Of a stretch of 64,000 nucleotides of DNA, positions 18,350 to 26,680 are shown piece by piece. Below the pieces are notes generated by a model that did no database searches, was not told where the DNA came from, and saw only the letters and a list, made by a program, of their open reading frames with translations. The stretch's first letter is position 1. Every line of letters begins with the position of its first letter. Where the stretch lies: NCBI RefSeq assembly GCF_000165795.1, contig NZ_CM001022.1, positions 1,893,812 through 1,957,811 on the forward strand, written 5' to 3'. The DNA is from Aminomonas paucivorans DSM 12260 (GTDB lineage Bacteria > Synergistota > Synergistia > Synergistales > Synergistaceae). A program made the translations under genes and the position numbers.

Positions 18350-18537
18350 TCGGTCGTTCCGTTTCGGATCATCGCCATTACCGCACCCCCCTTGGGGGCT
18401 TCTTCCTCCCGAGGATCGGCCCACAGACTCCACTCTACCCTCCCGCAACTCCCCTGCCAAGACGCCCTTCTACGAGGACGCCCCCGGGAACCTCCATGCC
18501 TCCGCCGGGGGACAGCGGTCGCCTCGTCACGGGATCC

Positions 18538-18566
18538 TTGCGCCCCCTCCTCTCCCTGGCTACAAT
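18538..18566 (+). promoter_or_regulatory. Predicted promoter of the ParD/RelE module
   Basis: TTGCGC (18538-18543), 17-bp spacer, TACAAT (18561-18566), about 22 bases before the antitoxin ATG. It may also drive fnlC downstream, restoring expression after the inserted genes. Confidence 0.5.
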
Positions 18567-18587
18567 CGTAGGCAGGAGGGATGGGCC

Positions 18588-18869
18588 ATGCAGACAGCTC
18601 GAAATCCCGCGAAAAAGCAGGACAGGCCCCCCCATCGGGGGACCTCGGTCCGCATCGAACGCAGCTTTTACGAATCCGCCATGAAAACAGCCAAGGCGGA
18701 ATGCCGTACCATCTCGGGACAGGTGGAATACTGGGCCCGAATCGGCAAGGCAAGCCTGGACAACCCGGACCTGCCGGTGGAGTTCATCCAGCAGATCCTG
18801 GTGGCAAGGGAACGCATGGAAACGGAACCCTTTGTCCCCGAAGACACCTCTTCAGCGGACGTGCCGTGA
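18588..18869 (+). CDS. ParD-like antitoxin
   Basis: 93-aa small protein. Residues 19-66 (TSVRIERSFYESA through ISGQVEYWARIGKA and DNPDLPVEFIQQIL) match the ParD-like antitoxin family, which has a ribbon-helix-helix type N-terminus and a toxin-wrapping tail. GGAGGG is 7 bases before the ATG at 18588. The stop shares GTGA with the start of the toxin gene, a typical coupled arrangement. Expected to repress its own promoter at 18538-18566. Confidence 0.82.
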   Translation: MQTARNPAKKQDRPPHRGTSVRIERSFYESAMKTAKAECRTISGQVEYWARIGKASLDNPDLPVEFIQQILVARERMETEPFVPEDTSSADVP

Positions 18870-19153
18870 AGGCCCCGGAAAATCCCGTTCAGGTCGTTCA
18901 GGAAAGACAGTTCCGGGTCGCCTACAAGAAGCTCCATCCCCATCAGAAGAGTGCGGTGAACCAGGCCATCCGGGACCTCGTGGAAAACCCCCTCGCAGGC
19001 AAGGAAAAAGCAGGAGACCTTCGCGGAATCTTCGTCCACAAGTTCTCTTGCGCAGGCACGGAATACCTCTTGGCCTACCTGTGGGACCCGCAAACCCGCG
19101 TCCTTCTCGCCCTGGGAGTTCACGAGAACTTCTATCGCGACCTGAAGCGCTAA
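18866..19153 (+). CDS. RelE/ParE-superfamily toxin
   Basis: 95-aa protein with a RelE-fold pattern: an N-terminal helical hairpin (RVAYKKLHPHQKSAVNQAI), the Gly-Asp-Leu-Arg-Gly turn near residue 53, a strand run with TEYLLAYLW, and a C-terminal LGVHENFYRDL with His and Tyr in places often catalytic in RelE RNases. GTG start at 18866 overlaps the antitoxin stop. It lies just upstream of fnlC with a 23-base gap. Whether it is an RNase or an inactive adaptor is not decidable here. Confidence 0.8.
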   Translation: MKAPENPVQVVQERQFRVAYKKLHPHQKSAVNQAIRDLVENPLAGKEKAGDLRGIFVHKFSCAGTEYLLAYLWDPQTRVLLALGVHENFYRDLKR

Positions 19154-19176
19154 ACCAAGAAAAAGGAGAAACCGCC

Positions 19177-20313
19177 ATGACCCTCAAGGTGCTCACCCTG
19201 GTGGGGACACGGCCGGAGATCATCAAGCTCTCCCGGGTGATCCCCGCCCTGGACGCCCACACGGACCACCTGCTGGTCCACTCCGGCCAAAACTACGACT
19301 ACGAGCTGAACGAGATCTTCTTCCAGGAGATGGAGATCCGCCGACCCGACCGGTTCCTCGAGGCCGCCCGCCCCACCGCCGCGGAGACCATCGGGGAGGT
19401 CATCGCCCGCACGGACCGGCTGCTGGAGGAGACCCGTCCGGACGCCTTCCTCATCCTGGGGGACACCAACTCCTGTCTGGGGTGCCTCGCCGCCAAACGG
19501 CGCCACATCCCGGTGTTCCACATGGAGGCGGGGAACCGTTGCTTCGACGACCGGGTGCCCGAAGAGGTGAACCGCCGGGTCATCGACCACGCCAGCGACA
19601 TCAACATGCCCTACAGCGCCATCGCCCGGGAGTACCTCCTCCGGGAAGGCATCGCCCCGGATCGGGTCATCAAGACCGGATCCCCTATGTTCGAGGTGCT
19701 GGAACACTACCGCCCCCGCATCGACGCCTCCGACGTCCTTTCCCGTCTGGGGCTCTCCGAAGGGGACTACTACGTGGTGAGCGCTCACCGGGAGGAGAAC
19801 GTGGACTCCCCGGAGAAGCTGCGGCGCCTGGTGGGGATCCTGAATCGCCTGGCGACGGAGACGGGACGCCGGATCATCTTCTCCGCCCACCCCCGCACCC
19901 GCAAGCGCCTGGAGGCGGCGGGGCTCAGCCTGCACGAGAAGGTCCAGGCCATGAAACCCCTGGGGTTCTTCGACTACGTGCACCTGCAGCTCCACGCCGC
20001 CGCCACCCTATCGGACAGCGGCACCATCACCGAGGAATCCTCCCTCCTCAACTTCCCCGCCCTGAACCTGCGGGAGGCCCACGAGCGCCCCGAAGGAATG
20101 GAAGAAGGCTCGGTGATGATGACGGGCCTCGACCCGGACCGGGTCTTCGAGGGACTGGACATCCTGGCCCGTCAGCCCCGGGGGAGGGAACGCCTCCTCC
20201 GCCCCGTGGAGGACTACCTCATGCCCAACGTCTCCGCCAAGGTCCTGCGGATCCTGGAGTCCTACACGGACTACGTGGGGCGGAAGCTCTACGGAGACAA
20301 GGCCTCCTCGTGA
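19177..20313 (+). CDS. fnlC: UDP-sugar 2-epimerase (FnlC/CapG type)
   Basis: Non-hydrolysing 2-epimerase of the last UDP-L-FucNAc step. Seen: VLTLVGTRPEIIKLSRV at residues 5-21, LVHSGQNYDYELNEIFF near residue 31, ILGDTNSCLG near residue 92, HMEAGNRCFD near residue 112, SAHREENVD and LSDSGTITEESS. The QNYDYELN wording and 378-aa length fit the CapG/WbjD branch rather than WecB. AAAAGGAG lies before the ATG at 19177. Separated from fnlA/fnlB by about 1.5 kb of toxin-antitoxin genes. The stop shares GTGA with the next gene. Confidence 0.9.
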   Translation: MTLKVLTLVGTRPEIIKLSRVIPALDAHTDHLLVHSGQNYDYELNEIFFQEMEIRRPDRFLEAARPTAAETIGEVIARTDRLLEETRPDAFLILGDTNSCLGCLAAKRRHIPVFHMEAGNRCFDDRVPEEVNRRVIDHASDINMPYSAIAREYLLREGIAPDRVIKTGSPMFEVLEHYRPRIDASDVLSRLGLSEGDYYVVSAHREENVDSPEKLRRLVGILNRLATETGRRIIFSAHPRTRKRLEAAGLSLHEKVQAMKPLGFFDYVHLQLHAAATLSDSGTITEESSLLNFPALNLREAHERPEGMEEGSVMMTGLDPDRVFEGLDILARQPRGRERLLRPVEDYLMPNVSAKVLRILESYTDYVGRKLYGDKASS

Positions 20314-21545
20314 CCGACCCCGCAAGGGAACCCGACGTTCCCGCAAAGCCGCTGAAGGTCCTGTACCTGCACGCCTGCCCCACCCGGGGAGGGTCCTCCA
20401 CCAGCCTCCGAAACCTCATCGCCGCCTTCCTCCCGGGAACGGTGGATCCGTTGGTGCTCTGCCCCGAGGGCTCGGCGCAGGACCTCTTCCGTGCCAGCGG
20501 GATCCCCGCAGAAACCCTGCCCCGCCTACCGGAGTTCTCCAACCTCCGGGCCAAGCCCATGAGGGGGCTCCAGAGCCTCCGGATGCTCTTCCATCTGCGC
20601 CGAAGCTACGAACCTCCCCTGAGGCAGGCCCTGGATCGGTTCCGCCCCCATCTGGTCCACCTCAACGACAGCACCCTCCTGCATCCCCTGGGCGTGGTCC
20701 GCTCCCTGGGCTATCGGACGGTGCTCCACGCCCGCTCCACCCTCTCCGAGACCCCCCGGTGGGCCTGGACCTACCAGACGGACCGGATGCGCCGCGAGGC
20801 GGATTCCATCCTGGCCATCGACGAGAGCGTCCTGCGCACCCTGGGGGATCAGCCCCGAGCCCGGGTGGTCTACAACCCGGTCTTCACGGAACCCATCCCT
20901 ACATCCCCCGAACACGTTCCCTCCCCCGAAGGAGCCCTTCGGGTAGGATTCGTCTCCCTCTTCCACGATTTCAAAGGGGTCTGGGAACTGCTGGAGGCGG
21001 CCAGAATGCTGCGCGACCGCAAGGACGTGACCTTTCTGTTCGCCGGAGGCAACGGAAGGCCCGCGTCGTTCTACCGAAGCCCCGGGGGAAGGATCTGCGA
21101 TCTTTTGGGGTTGGCCCCCGACACGGAGAGGCGCATGAAAGCCTTCGTCGCAAAGAACCGGTTGACCCACGTGACCATCCGGGGTTTCGTGGAGGACGTG
21201 CCGGAGCTGCTCCGCACCGTCGACCTGCTGGCCTTCCCCAGCCGTCTCGACGCCATCCCCCGAAGCGTCTTCGAGGCGGGCGCCCTGGGAATCCCCTCCG
21301 TGGTGGCCCTGGTCCACCGGGTGGACGACATCGTCCGGGACGGGATCAACGCCCTGGTGGTACCGGAACGGGACCCGCAGGCCCTGGCGGAGGCGATCCT
21401 CCGGGCCGCCCAGAATCGCCCCCTGCTCCAGGCCCTGGGGCAAAGGGCCCGGGAGCAGTACCGGGAACAGTTCTCCGCCCGCCGAAGCGCCGAAGCGGTC
21501 CTGCGTGCCTATGCCTCAGCGATCGGAGCGCAGCCTGCGGTATAG
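20310..21545 (+). CDS. Glycosyltransferase family 4
   Basis: 411-aa GT-B enzyme. Seen: VLYLHACPTRGGSSTSLRNL near residue 17 (acceptor-side Gly-rich loop), FVSLFHDFKGVWELLEAARM near residue 218, and the donor-binding end with FPSRLDAIPRSVFEAGALG and a second Glu. GTG start at 20310 coupled to fnlC by a GTGA overlap. Its last 30 bases overlap the end of the convergent amidotransferase gene. Probably adds one of the sugars made in this locus; donor unknown. Confidence 0.85.
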   Translation: MTDPAREPDVPAKPLKVLYLHACPTRGGSSTSLRNLIAAFLPGTVDPLVLCPEGSAQDLFRASGIPAETLPRLPEFSNLRAKPMRGLQSLRMLFHLRRSYEPPLRQALDRFRPHLVHLNDSTLLHPLGVVRSLGYRTVLHARSTLSETPRWAWTYQTDRMRREADSILAIDESVLRTLGDQPRARVVYNPVFTEPIPTSPEHVPSPEGALRVGFVSLFHDFKGVWELLEAARMLRDRKDVTFLFAGGNGRPASFYRSPGGRICDLLGLAPDTERRMKAFVAKNRLTHVTIRGFVEDVPELLRTVDLLAFPSRLDAIPRSVFEAGALGIPSVVALVHRVDDIVRDGINALVVPERDPQALAEAILRAAQNRPLLQALGQRAREQYREQFSARRSAEAVLRAYASAIGAQPAV

Positions 21546-22640
21546 GGTCCGACCCCAGCGGTACCACCCCTGCTCCAGCAGGTCGAAATGGGGATAGTCC
21601 CGGTAGTCCTTCGGAGGATTCCGCAGGATCCCTTCGAACTTCTGCTCCGTCAGCCCGAACTTCTTGGTGGCGTACTCCCGATCTTCCCGCTGCAGCTCCT
21701 CCGGGTAGGGGGGCTTCTTGAGTTCTTCCAGCGCCTCTTCCCGGCTCATTTTCCCGGAACAGATCAAGGAGGAGAGATGGGTCTTTCGCTTGTCGAAACC
21801 GAACTTCCGGGGAAGGATGTACCCCTGGTAGAAGCGGGTGTAGATGGATTCGTAGTGCTTTCCTCCGTAGTACTTCCATCCCAGGGTCTCTTCCATCTCC
21901 CGGATCGCCCGCTCCTTGTCGTAGTCCACCAGATTGAGCAGGTCCACCCACTCCAGGCGTCCCGTGGCAAGCCAAAGACTCAGCTGCAACACGGAGACGT
22001 GGGGAAAGGTCCTCAGGGGACGTCCGCCGAAACGTCGATTCAGCTCCCGAATGTACTTCCAGTCCAGGTGTCCCGAGGACCAGCGCCTCGGAAGGTGGGA
22101 TTCGGTCTGGTAGTTCCGCCCCGTCACCATGAATCGGATCCGGTGCTTCACCGCGGTGCGGCACAGCAGGGCTACGATGGCATGGTCCGAGGGAATCTCC
22201 GAATCGGGGGTGGAGGCCCTCAGGAAGGCCAGTTGAAGGTCCCGGAACTCCTCCCAGTCCACCACGTGGGTGATCAGATCGATTCCCAGTTTCGTCACCA
22301 GGTTCTCGATGTTCTTCACTGCCAGCTCCGAATTCCACCCGTTGTCCAGATGAACCGCCAGGGGACGCACCCCGTGACGCACCAGCAGATGGGCCACGTA
22401 GGAACTGTCCACGCCGCCGCTCAGGCCGATGACGCAGTCGTAGTCCTTGCCCTTCCCTTCCTGGCGCATCCGGGCGACGAGGGCGTCGAACCGCTGCTGT
22501 CGTTCCTCCGGCGAGAAGGCGAAGCGGGCGGCGTTGGCATCGTAGGCTCGACAGTGGTTGCAGATCCCTCGTTCGTCGAAGACGATCTCCGGATCGGTGA
22601 TATCCATGACGCAGCGTGAACACACGCGGATCGGTTCCAT
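21516..22640 (-). CDS. wbpG: N-acetyl-sugar amidotransferase (WbpG/PseA family)
   Basis: 374-aa PP-loop ATPase-type amidotransferase that turns an N-acetyl group on a sugar into an acetamidino group with ammonia supplied by HisH/HisF-like partners. Seen: an N-terminal four-Cys cluster (CSRCVMD and CNHC), the PP-loop IGLSGGVDSSY near residue 73, and TGRNYQTESHLP in the active-site region. It directly follows hisF- and hisH-like genes, as in P. aeruginosa wbpG-hisH2-hisF2. GGAGGG precedes the ATG at 22640. With the WbpA/B/D/I-like genes elsewhere in the locus this suggests UDP-ManNAc(3NAm)A. Confidence 0.88.
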   Translation of the reverse strand: MEPIRVCSRCVMDITDPEIVFDERGICNHCRAYDANAARFAFSPEERQQRFDALVARMRQEGKGKDYDCVIGLSGGVDSSYVAHLLVRHGVRPLAVHLDNGWNSELAVKNIENLVTKLGIDLITHVVDWEEFRDLQLAFLRASTPDSEIPSDHAIVALLCRTAVKHRIRFMVTGRNYQTESHLPRRWSSGHLDWKYIRELNRRFGGRPLRTFPHVSVLQLSLWLATGRLEWVDLLNLVDYDKERAIREMEETLGWKYYGGKHYESIYTRFYQGYILPRKFGFDKRKTHLSSLICSGKMSREEALEELKKPPYPEELQREDREYATKKFGLTEQKFEGILRNPPKDYRDYPHFDLLEQGWYRWGRTLYRRLRSDR

Positions 22641-22657
22641 CGCACCCTCCTGCCTCT

Positions 22658-23419
22658 CTAGGTCAGTCCCGCCTCCAGCAGTTGCTCGTCCTGGGGGAAC
22701 TGGATGAGCACCGCCCGATGCTTGCCGTAAAACACGAACAGGCTGCCTGCAGCGGCGGCGGAGGCCCCCGCCTGCACCGCATCCCGAAGATCCTCCAGGG
22801 AACCCGCTCCTCCCAGGGCTACCAGGGGAACGGAAAGAGCGGAGGCCACGTCGCGGATCAGGGGGAGATCGTAGCCCCGCCGAGTTCCGTCCCGGTCCAC
22901 CGCCCCCAGGATGATCTCCCCCGCTCCCAGGGCCTCCATCCTCTTGGCGTAGGGCGTCGGGGCCATGCCGGTCCTTCCGGCACCTCCCCTCGTCACCACT
23001 TCGACCTTGCCCCACAGACGACGCTTCACGTCCACGGAGACCACCACGGTGGAGCTGCCGAAGGCGTCCGCGGCGCGCCTCACGAACTCCGGATTCTCGA
23101 AGGCCACGGTGTTGAGGACCACCTTTTCCACCCCCAGGGACAGGATGATCCGGAGGTCCTCCAGATCGCGAACCCCTCCCCCGTAGGCCAGGGGCATGAA
23201 GCACTCCCCGGCAATCCGTTCGATCACGTCGAACCGGGGTCGGTATCCTCGCCGGGTGGCGTCGATATCCAGGAAAACCAGTTCGTGGCATTCCTTCTCG
23301 TTGAAGATCCTCACCGCATTGACCGGGTCGCCCACATAGCGAGGATCCCCGAAGCGCTCGGTCTTCACCAGTCCGTTCTCGTGCATCAGCAGGCAGGGGA
23401 TGATCCGGGTATCGATCAC
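22658..23419 (-). CDS. HisF-like ammonia-channelling subunit for sugar amidination
   Basis: 253-aa (beta/alpha)8 barrel of the HisF family. Seen: DTRIIPCLLM near the N-terminus, FLDIDATRRGYRP near residue 52, YGGGVRDLEDL near residue 80, and LGGAGSLEDL near the C-terminus. The CLLMHENGLVKT wording and the 20-residue insert before FLDIDAT distinguish it from histidine-pathway HisF and fit the amidotransferase-linked branch (AglZ/HisF2 type). The GTG at 23419 shares GTGA with the hisH stop and aligns with usual starts; a GTG at 23431 is the alternative. No other histidine genes are present. Confidence 0.87.
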   Translation of the reverse strand: MIDTRIIPCLLMHENGLVKTERFGDPRYVGDPVNAVRIFNEKECHELVFLDIDATRRGYRPRFDVIERIAGECFMPLAYGGGVRDLEDLRIILSLGVEKVVLNTVAFENPEFVRRAADAFGSSTVVVSVDVKRRLWGKVEVVTRGGAGRTGMAPTPYAKRMEALGAGEIILGAVDRDGTRRGYDLPLIRDVASALSVPLVALGGAGSLEDLRDAVQAGASAAAAGSLFVFYGKHRAVLIQFPQDEQLLEAGLT

Positions 23420-24045
23420 AGCAGGCCGCACCCCCTGCAGAAATTCTCCAGAACCCTCATCCCATGACGCAGGCTCTTCTCCGGGTGAAACTGCACCCCC
23501 CGGATGTTCCCTCGGGAAACGGCGCAGACGAACGGATCGCCGTAGTCGCTGGTGGCCAGAACATCCGCAGGATCCTCACACGCCATGTGGTAGGAATGGA
23601 CGAAGTAGAACCGAGCCTTGGGGTCCATGCCGTCCAGAAGGGCATCGGGTTTCCTCGGGGCAACGGGCCGCCATCCCATGAGCGGAACCCGCTTCCCCGG
23701 GGCTTCACGAAAGCGGACGCAGCGACCGGGAATCCATCCCAATCCCCGCAGATCTCCTTCCTCGCTCCCTCCGCACAACAGCTGCATGCCCAGACAGATC
23801 CCCAGCACGGGGACCCGGCGCTTCAAAACCAGATCATTCAGGAGCACCGCCAAACCCAGACGGTTCAGGTTACCCATGCCTCGGTCATAGGCTCCGACCC
23901 CCGGAAGGAAGATCGCCGAAGCACGAGAAAGGACCGAAGGGTCTCCGGAAATCTCCGCCTCCACCCCTAGGCGTTTGAGCATGTTGCGCAGAGAACCCAG
24001 ATTTCCTGTTTCGTAGTCTACGATGACGGCACCCTTCGTCGGCAT
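23416..24045 (-). CDS. HisH-like glutamine amidotransferase subunit for sugar amidination
   Basis: 209-aa class-I glutaminase that hydrolyses glutamine and feeds ammonia to the HisF-like partner. Seen: VIVDYETGNLGSLRN at residues 7-21, the nucleophile elbow GICLGMQLL near residue 81, FYFVHSYH near residue 140 and GVQFHPEKS (His-x-Glu) near residue 190, so the catalytic triad is intact. The ATG at 24045 is preceded by GGGGGAGAGG. Gene order hisH-hisF-wbpG with overlapping ends supports one transcript. Confidence 0.88.
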   Translation of the reverse strand: MPTKGAVIVDYETGNLGSLRNMLKRLGVEAEISGDPSVLSRASAIFLPGVGAYDRGMGNLNRLGLAVLLNDLVLKRRVPVLGICLGMQLLCGGSEEGDLRGLGWIPGRCVRFREAPGKRVPLMGWRPVAPRKPDALLDGMDPKARFYFVHSYHMACEDPADVLATSDYGDPFVCAVSRGNIRGVQFHPEKSLRHGMRVLENFCRGCGLL

Positions 24046-24083
24046 GTCCTCTCCCCCCGCCGCTTTTGGCCCGACAAATCGAC

Positions 24084-25556
24084 CTAAAGACAACCCACCT
24101 GCTCCAGAAAGGAGCTGTAATTCTCCTGCCAGTTCGGCGCCCAGATCTCATCCACCGATTCCAGCGAAACCCTTCCGGCGTTAGGGTCCCGAATCTTCTC
24201 CGCAAGCTCGTTCACGTCCGTAAAGGATTCGAAAGGAAGCTCGGGGTAAGCGAATCGGGCTTTCGGGGTATCCCACACCAGAATCTTGTTCGCAAGCCCG
24301 ACAGCATCGAAGAGTCCCGTGGAGACCTCGCTGACCACGGCAGAGGCCGCGAGGAGGGCACCATAGATATCCCGATGGTCGTCCAGAAACACATCGCCGC
24401 TCCTGCCCGAGGGGAAACTCTCCCTCACGCGACTTCGTTCCAGGGGATGGGGGCGAAACCACACCTGTCCCGAAGCCCCGAGAACCCTCGCCAACTCTCG
24501 ACAAAGGGCCAGATAACGCTCCGTCTCGATCCCGTCGCCCAGCACCAGAACTCGGGAAGAATCTGGCACCGATTTTCCCCGATCCTCCAAGGCAAACTCC
24601 CGATACGGGTTGCCTACGACATGCTTCAGCAGGGGAGCGTTGAACTGCTCGTTCCACCACTTCCCGTATCCCAGGAAGTGCTCCGGAAGATTCCAGCGGA
24701 ATTCCACGTTCTTCAAAAGGCTAGCAGCAAACATATATGCATAATGTCCCTTGCTTACAACTCCATGCTGGTACTCCGCCGTCGCAATCCCCAAAGAACG
24801 GGCGGCCGAAAAAAGGGGGGCGCTGTGCCCGTAGCACCCCTCCTCACGAAGTACCAGCCGGACGCTCAGTTTTTTCAGGAGTTCCCGGTATATCGTTTGG
24901 CGGGAGGACATCCCCGCAAGCTTCCGAACCAGCATCCTCTCGAGGAAGACCGTACGGTCCTCGTCCAGTCGCCAATGCAGAAGATCCTCCGCACGAACCC
25001 TCACCAGGGCCACCAAATCCCGAGCCAGTGCCCTTCGAGCTGATCCCCCTCCGAATCTCTCCCGTACCAGAGCCTTGACCAGAAACGGGAACCGATAGAG
25101 CACTCTCTGGTTGCATCGAGCACCAGGCCAATTCCAGTCGAAGAAGTCCTCCACAAGGACAGAACGGTCCGGGAACAGCAGCGCAAAGGGATCTGCCAGC
25201 CGATTGAACCACCGTCCGTCGTCTTGGCGAACTCCGGAACCGCTGGCCACCAATAACACATCACCCCTGCCGCGAAAGGCACGATTGTGTCCCCAGCCTT
25301 TCATGGATGTCCAGAGAGCCTTTGTCAGGGGCGGCTTGTTTTGAGTCTCCACCAAGGGGGCCCCGTAAAGCAGATCTTCCATCAGGAACCGAAAGAAGAC
25401 ACAGCGGATCGCGGGCCACAAAAGAATACCCGTCTCGGGGCACCGATAGTCCAGCAGGCAAGGGTCGTCCTCCACCGCCAGAAGGTCCTCCAGGCTCAAC
25501 TCCCTTTCCCTAGTCACGCTGCTACACACCGGACAACGGGGACACGACGCTCCCAT
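24084..25556 (-). CDS. Putative GT-B glycosyltransferase (capsule/CDP-glycerol-transferase-like)
   Basis: 490 aa, not matched to a named family with certainty. Seen: a Cys cluster near the N-terminus (CPRCPVCSS), AEYQHGVVSKGHY near residue 267, WFRPHPLER near residue 365 and VSEVSTGLFDAVGLANKILVW near residue 405; the QHG, RPHP and STGLFDA blocks recall CDP-glycerol glycerophosphotransferases and polysialic-acid-type transferases. Its first 35 bases overlap the end of the CMP-nonulosonate synthetase gene, so a role as the legionaminic acid transferase is a reasonable but unproved idea. ATG at 25556 with GGAAGGGG upstream. Confidence 0.5.
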   Translation of the reverse strand: MGASCPRCPVCSSVTRERELSLEDLLAVEDDPCLLDYRCPETGILLWPAIRCVFFRFLMEDLLYGAPLVETQNKPPLTKALWTSMKGWGHNRAFRGRGDVLLVASGSGVRQDDGRWFNRLADPFALLFPDRSVLVEDFFDWNWPGARCNQRVLYRFPFLVKALVRERFGGGSARRALARDLVALVRVRAEDLLHWRLDEDRTVFLERMLVRKLAGMSSRQTIYRELLKKLSVRLVLREEGCYGHSAPLFSAARSLGIATAEYQHGVVSKGHYAYMFAASLLKNVEFRWNLPEHFLGYGKWWNEQFNAPLLKHVVGNPYREFALEDRGKSVPDSSRVLVLGDGIETERYLALCRELARVLGASGQVWFRPHPLERSRVRESFPSGRSGDVFLDDHRDIYGALLAASAVVSEVSTGLFDAVGLANKILVWDTPKARFAYPELPFESFTDVNELAEKIRDPNAGRVSLESVDEIWAPNWQENYSSFLEQVGCL

Positions 25557-26232
25557 GCCCCTTCCGACTTAGGAGGAAGCGGGCCCAGAGGAGATCCTCT
25601 TCCGTGTCCACGTCCACGGATCTTTCGGGGGGCATGAAGAAACTCAGGGTTTCCTGGCCAATGAAAGCCTCGTTTTCGAGAAACCAGCGTCGCTCCATCA
25701 CGTAAACCGCCCCGTTCAACACCCCCCAGGCTCCTTCGTCCCCTCGCCAGGCATCCTCATGAGGACACAAACGATCATTCTCGTCGACCCGGTAGATCCA
25801 GGCCGGTTTTTCCCTGAGGGAGCTCAGGGACACCACAGAAGGCGCTCGTCGCTCCACGCAGAGCGCGATACCCCGGTCAATGTCCTCCCCCAGCCGGAAG
25901 GGGGAAGTGGGCTGTAGGAGAACAACATAGTCGTATTCCTCCTCGAGGGATACCAGCGCGTGACGCACCACAGAAGCGCTGGTGGCCGTATCGGTGGCAA
26001 ACTCCGCCGGGCGCTCGAAGGGGACTTCGCATCCCGCTTTGCGGCAGCAGGCCATGATCTCCCCATCCTCCGTGGAAAGGACCAGTCGGTCCAGGAATCT
26101 CGCCTGCCGCGCCGCCTCCACGGACCAAATGATCAGAGGACGACCGCCAAGATCCCTCAGGTTCTTTCCGGGGATCCTCTTGGATCCCCCCCGCGCGGCA
26201 AGAATGCCCAGGATCCGCTTGCCCTCAAACAT
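25522..26232 (-). CDS. legF: CMP-nonulosonic acid synthetase (CMP-legionaminate synthetase)
   Basis: Activates a nine-carbon sialic-acid-like sugar with CTP. 236 aa. Seen: ILAARGGSKRIPGKNLR at residues 8-24 (CTP-binding P-loop-like motif of NeuA/LegF/PseF), LSTEDGEIM near residue 51, LLQPTSPFR near residue 100, and VDVDTEEDL near the C-terminus. ATG at 26232 with GGAGGGG upstream. The genes for a complete legionaminic pathway follow on the same strand upstream, which is why LegF is preferred to NeuA or PseF. A palindrome lies 24 bases upstream of the start. Confidence 0.85.
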   Translation of the reverse strand: MFEGKRILGILAARGGSKRIPGKNLRDLGGRPLIIWSVEAARQARFLDRLVLSTEDGEIMACCRKAGCEVPFERPAEFATDTATSASVVRHALVSLEEEYDYVVLLQPTSPFRLGEDIDRGIALCVERRAPSVVSLSSLREKPAWIYRVDENDRLCPHEDAWRGDEGAWGVLNGAVYVMERRWFLENEAFIGQETLSFFMPPERSVDVDTEEDLLWARFLLSRKGHGSVVSPLSGV

Positions 26233-26680
26233 CGACGCCCCTCCGCTCGGTTTCGTTATGGCCATAATCCTTGCAAACAAGAAAAACAACATACTCAAAC
26301 CACTCAGAGCGAAACAAACCTTCTCCGACCAACCCAGGGGATTATTGGATAAAACTCAAAAAACGACACCCAAGCATATCGCATTTCCATAACAAGCACC
26401 TAGGATTTTTGGCCGATCCCCATCTCACTATGCATGTATAGCCAAATCCACTAAACAAACAGTCCAATCATCTCAATAAACACTATTTTTCTCTTTGTAG
26501 CGTTAGTTTCTTCGGTATCAATAGATAGACCCTTAATAGCCTCTCTAGAAGCCCCCGACTCAAATAGCCCGGATTAACCACCGATAACTACGAATTAATT
26601 CCGCAGCAACAACACTCGAACAACAAAAAATACCATAATTACCCATTTTTATCCATTATACGGCAAGGAATATTTCATTA
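26233..26680. other. AT-rich gap without a recognisable gene
   Basis: About 450 bases between the legF start and the methyltransferase stop. From about 26260 onward it is strongly AT-rich, unlike the GC-rich flanks. No open frame with a ribosome site or protein motif was found, and no convincing terminator, RNA gene or repeat. It probably contains the legF promoter and may be the edge of an imported segment. Confidence 0.6.
26256..26267. promoter_or_regulatory. Short palindrome upstream of legF
   Basis: TTATGGCCATAA, a perfect 12-bp palindrome 24 bases before the legF ATG. It may be a regulator site or a chance occurrence. Confidence 0.2.

Noticed and set aside
22658-24045. Histidine biosynthesis hisH-hisF
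   Set aside because: No other his genes; sequence wording and the adjacent amidotransferase fit the sugar-amidination branch.
26233-26680. Possible small gene or RNA in the AT-rich gap
   Set aside because: No frame with a ribosome site, no tRNA-like or riboswitch-like fold, no repeat could be supported.
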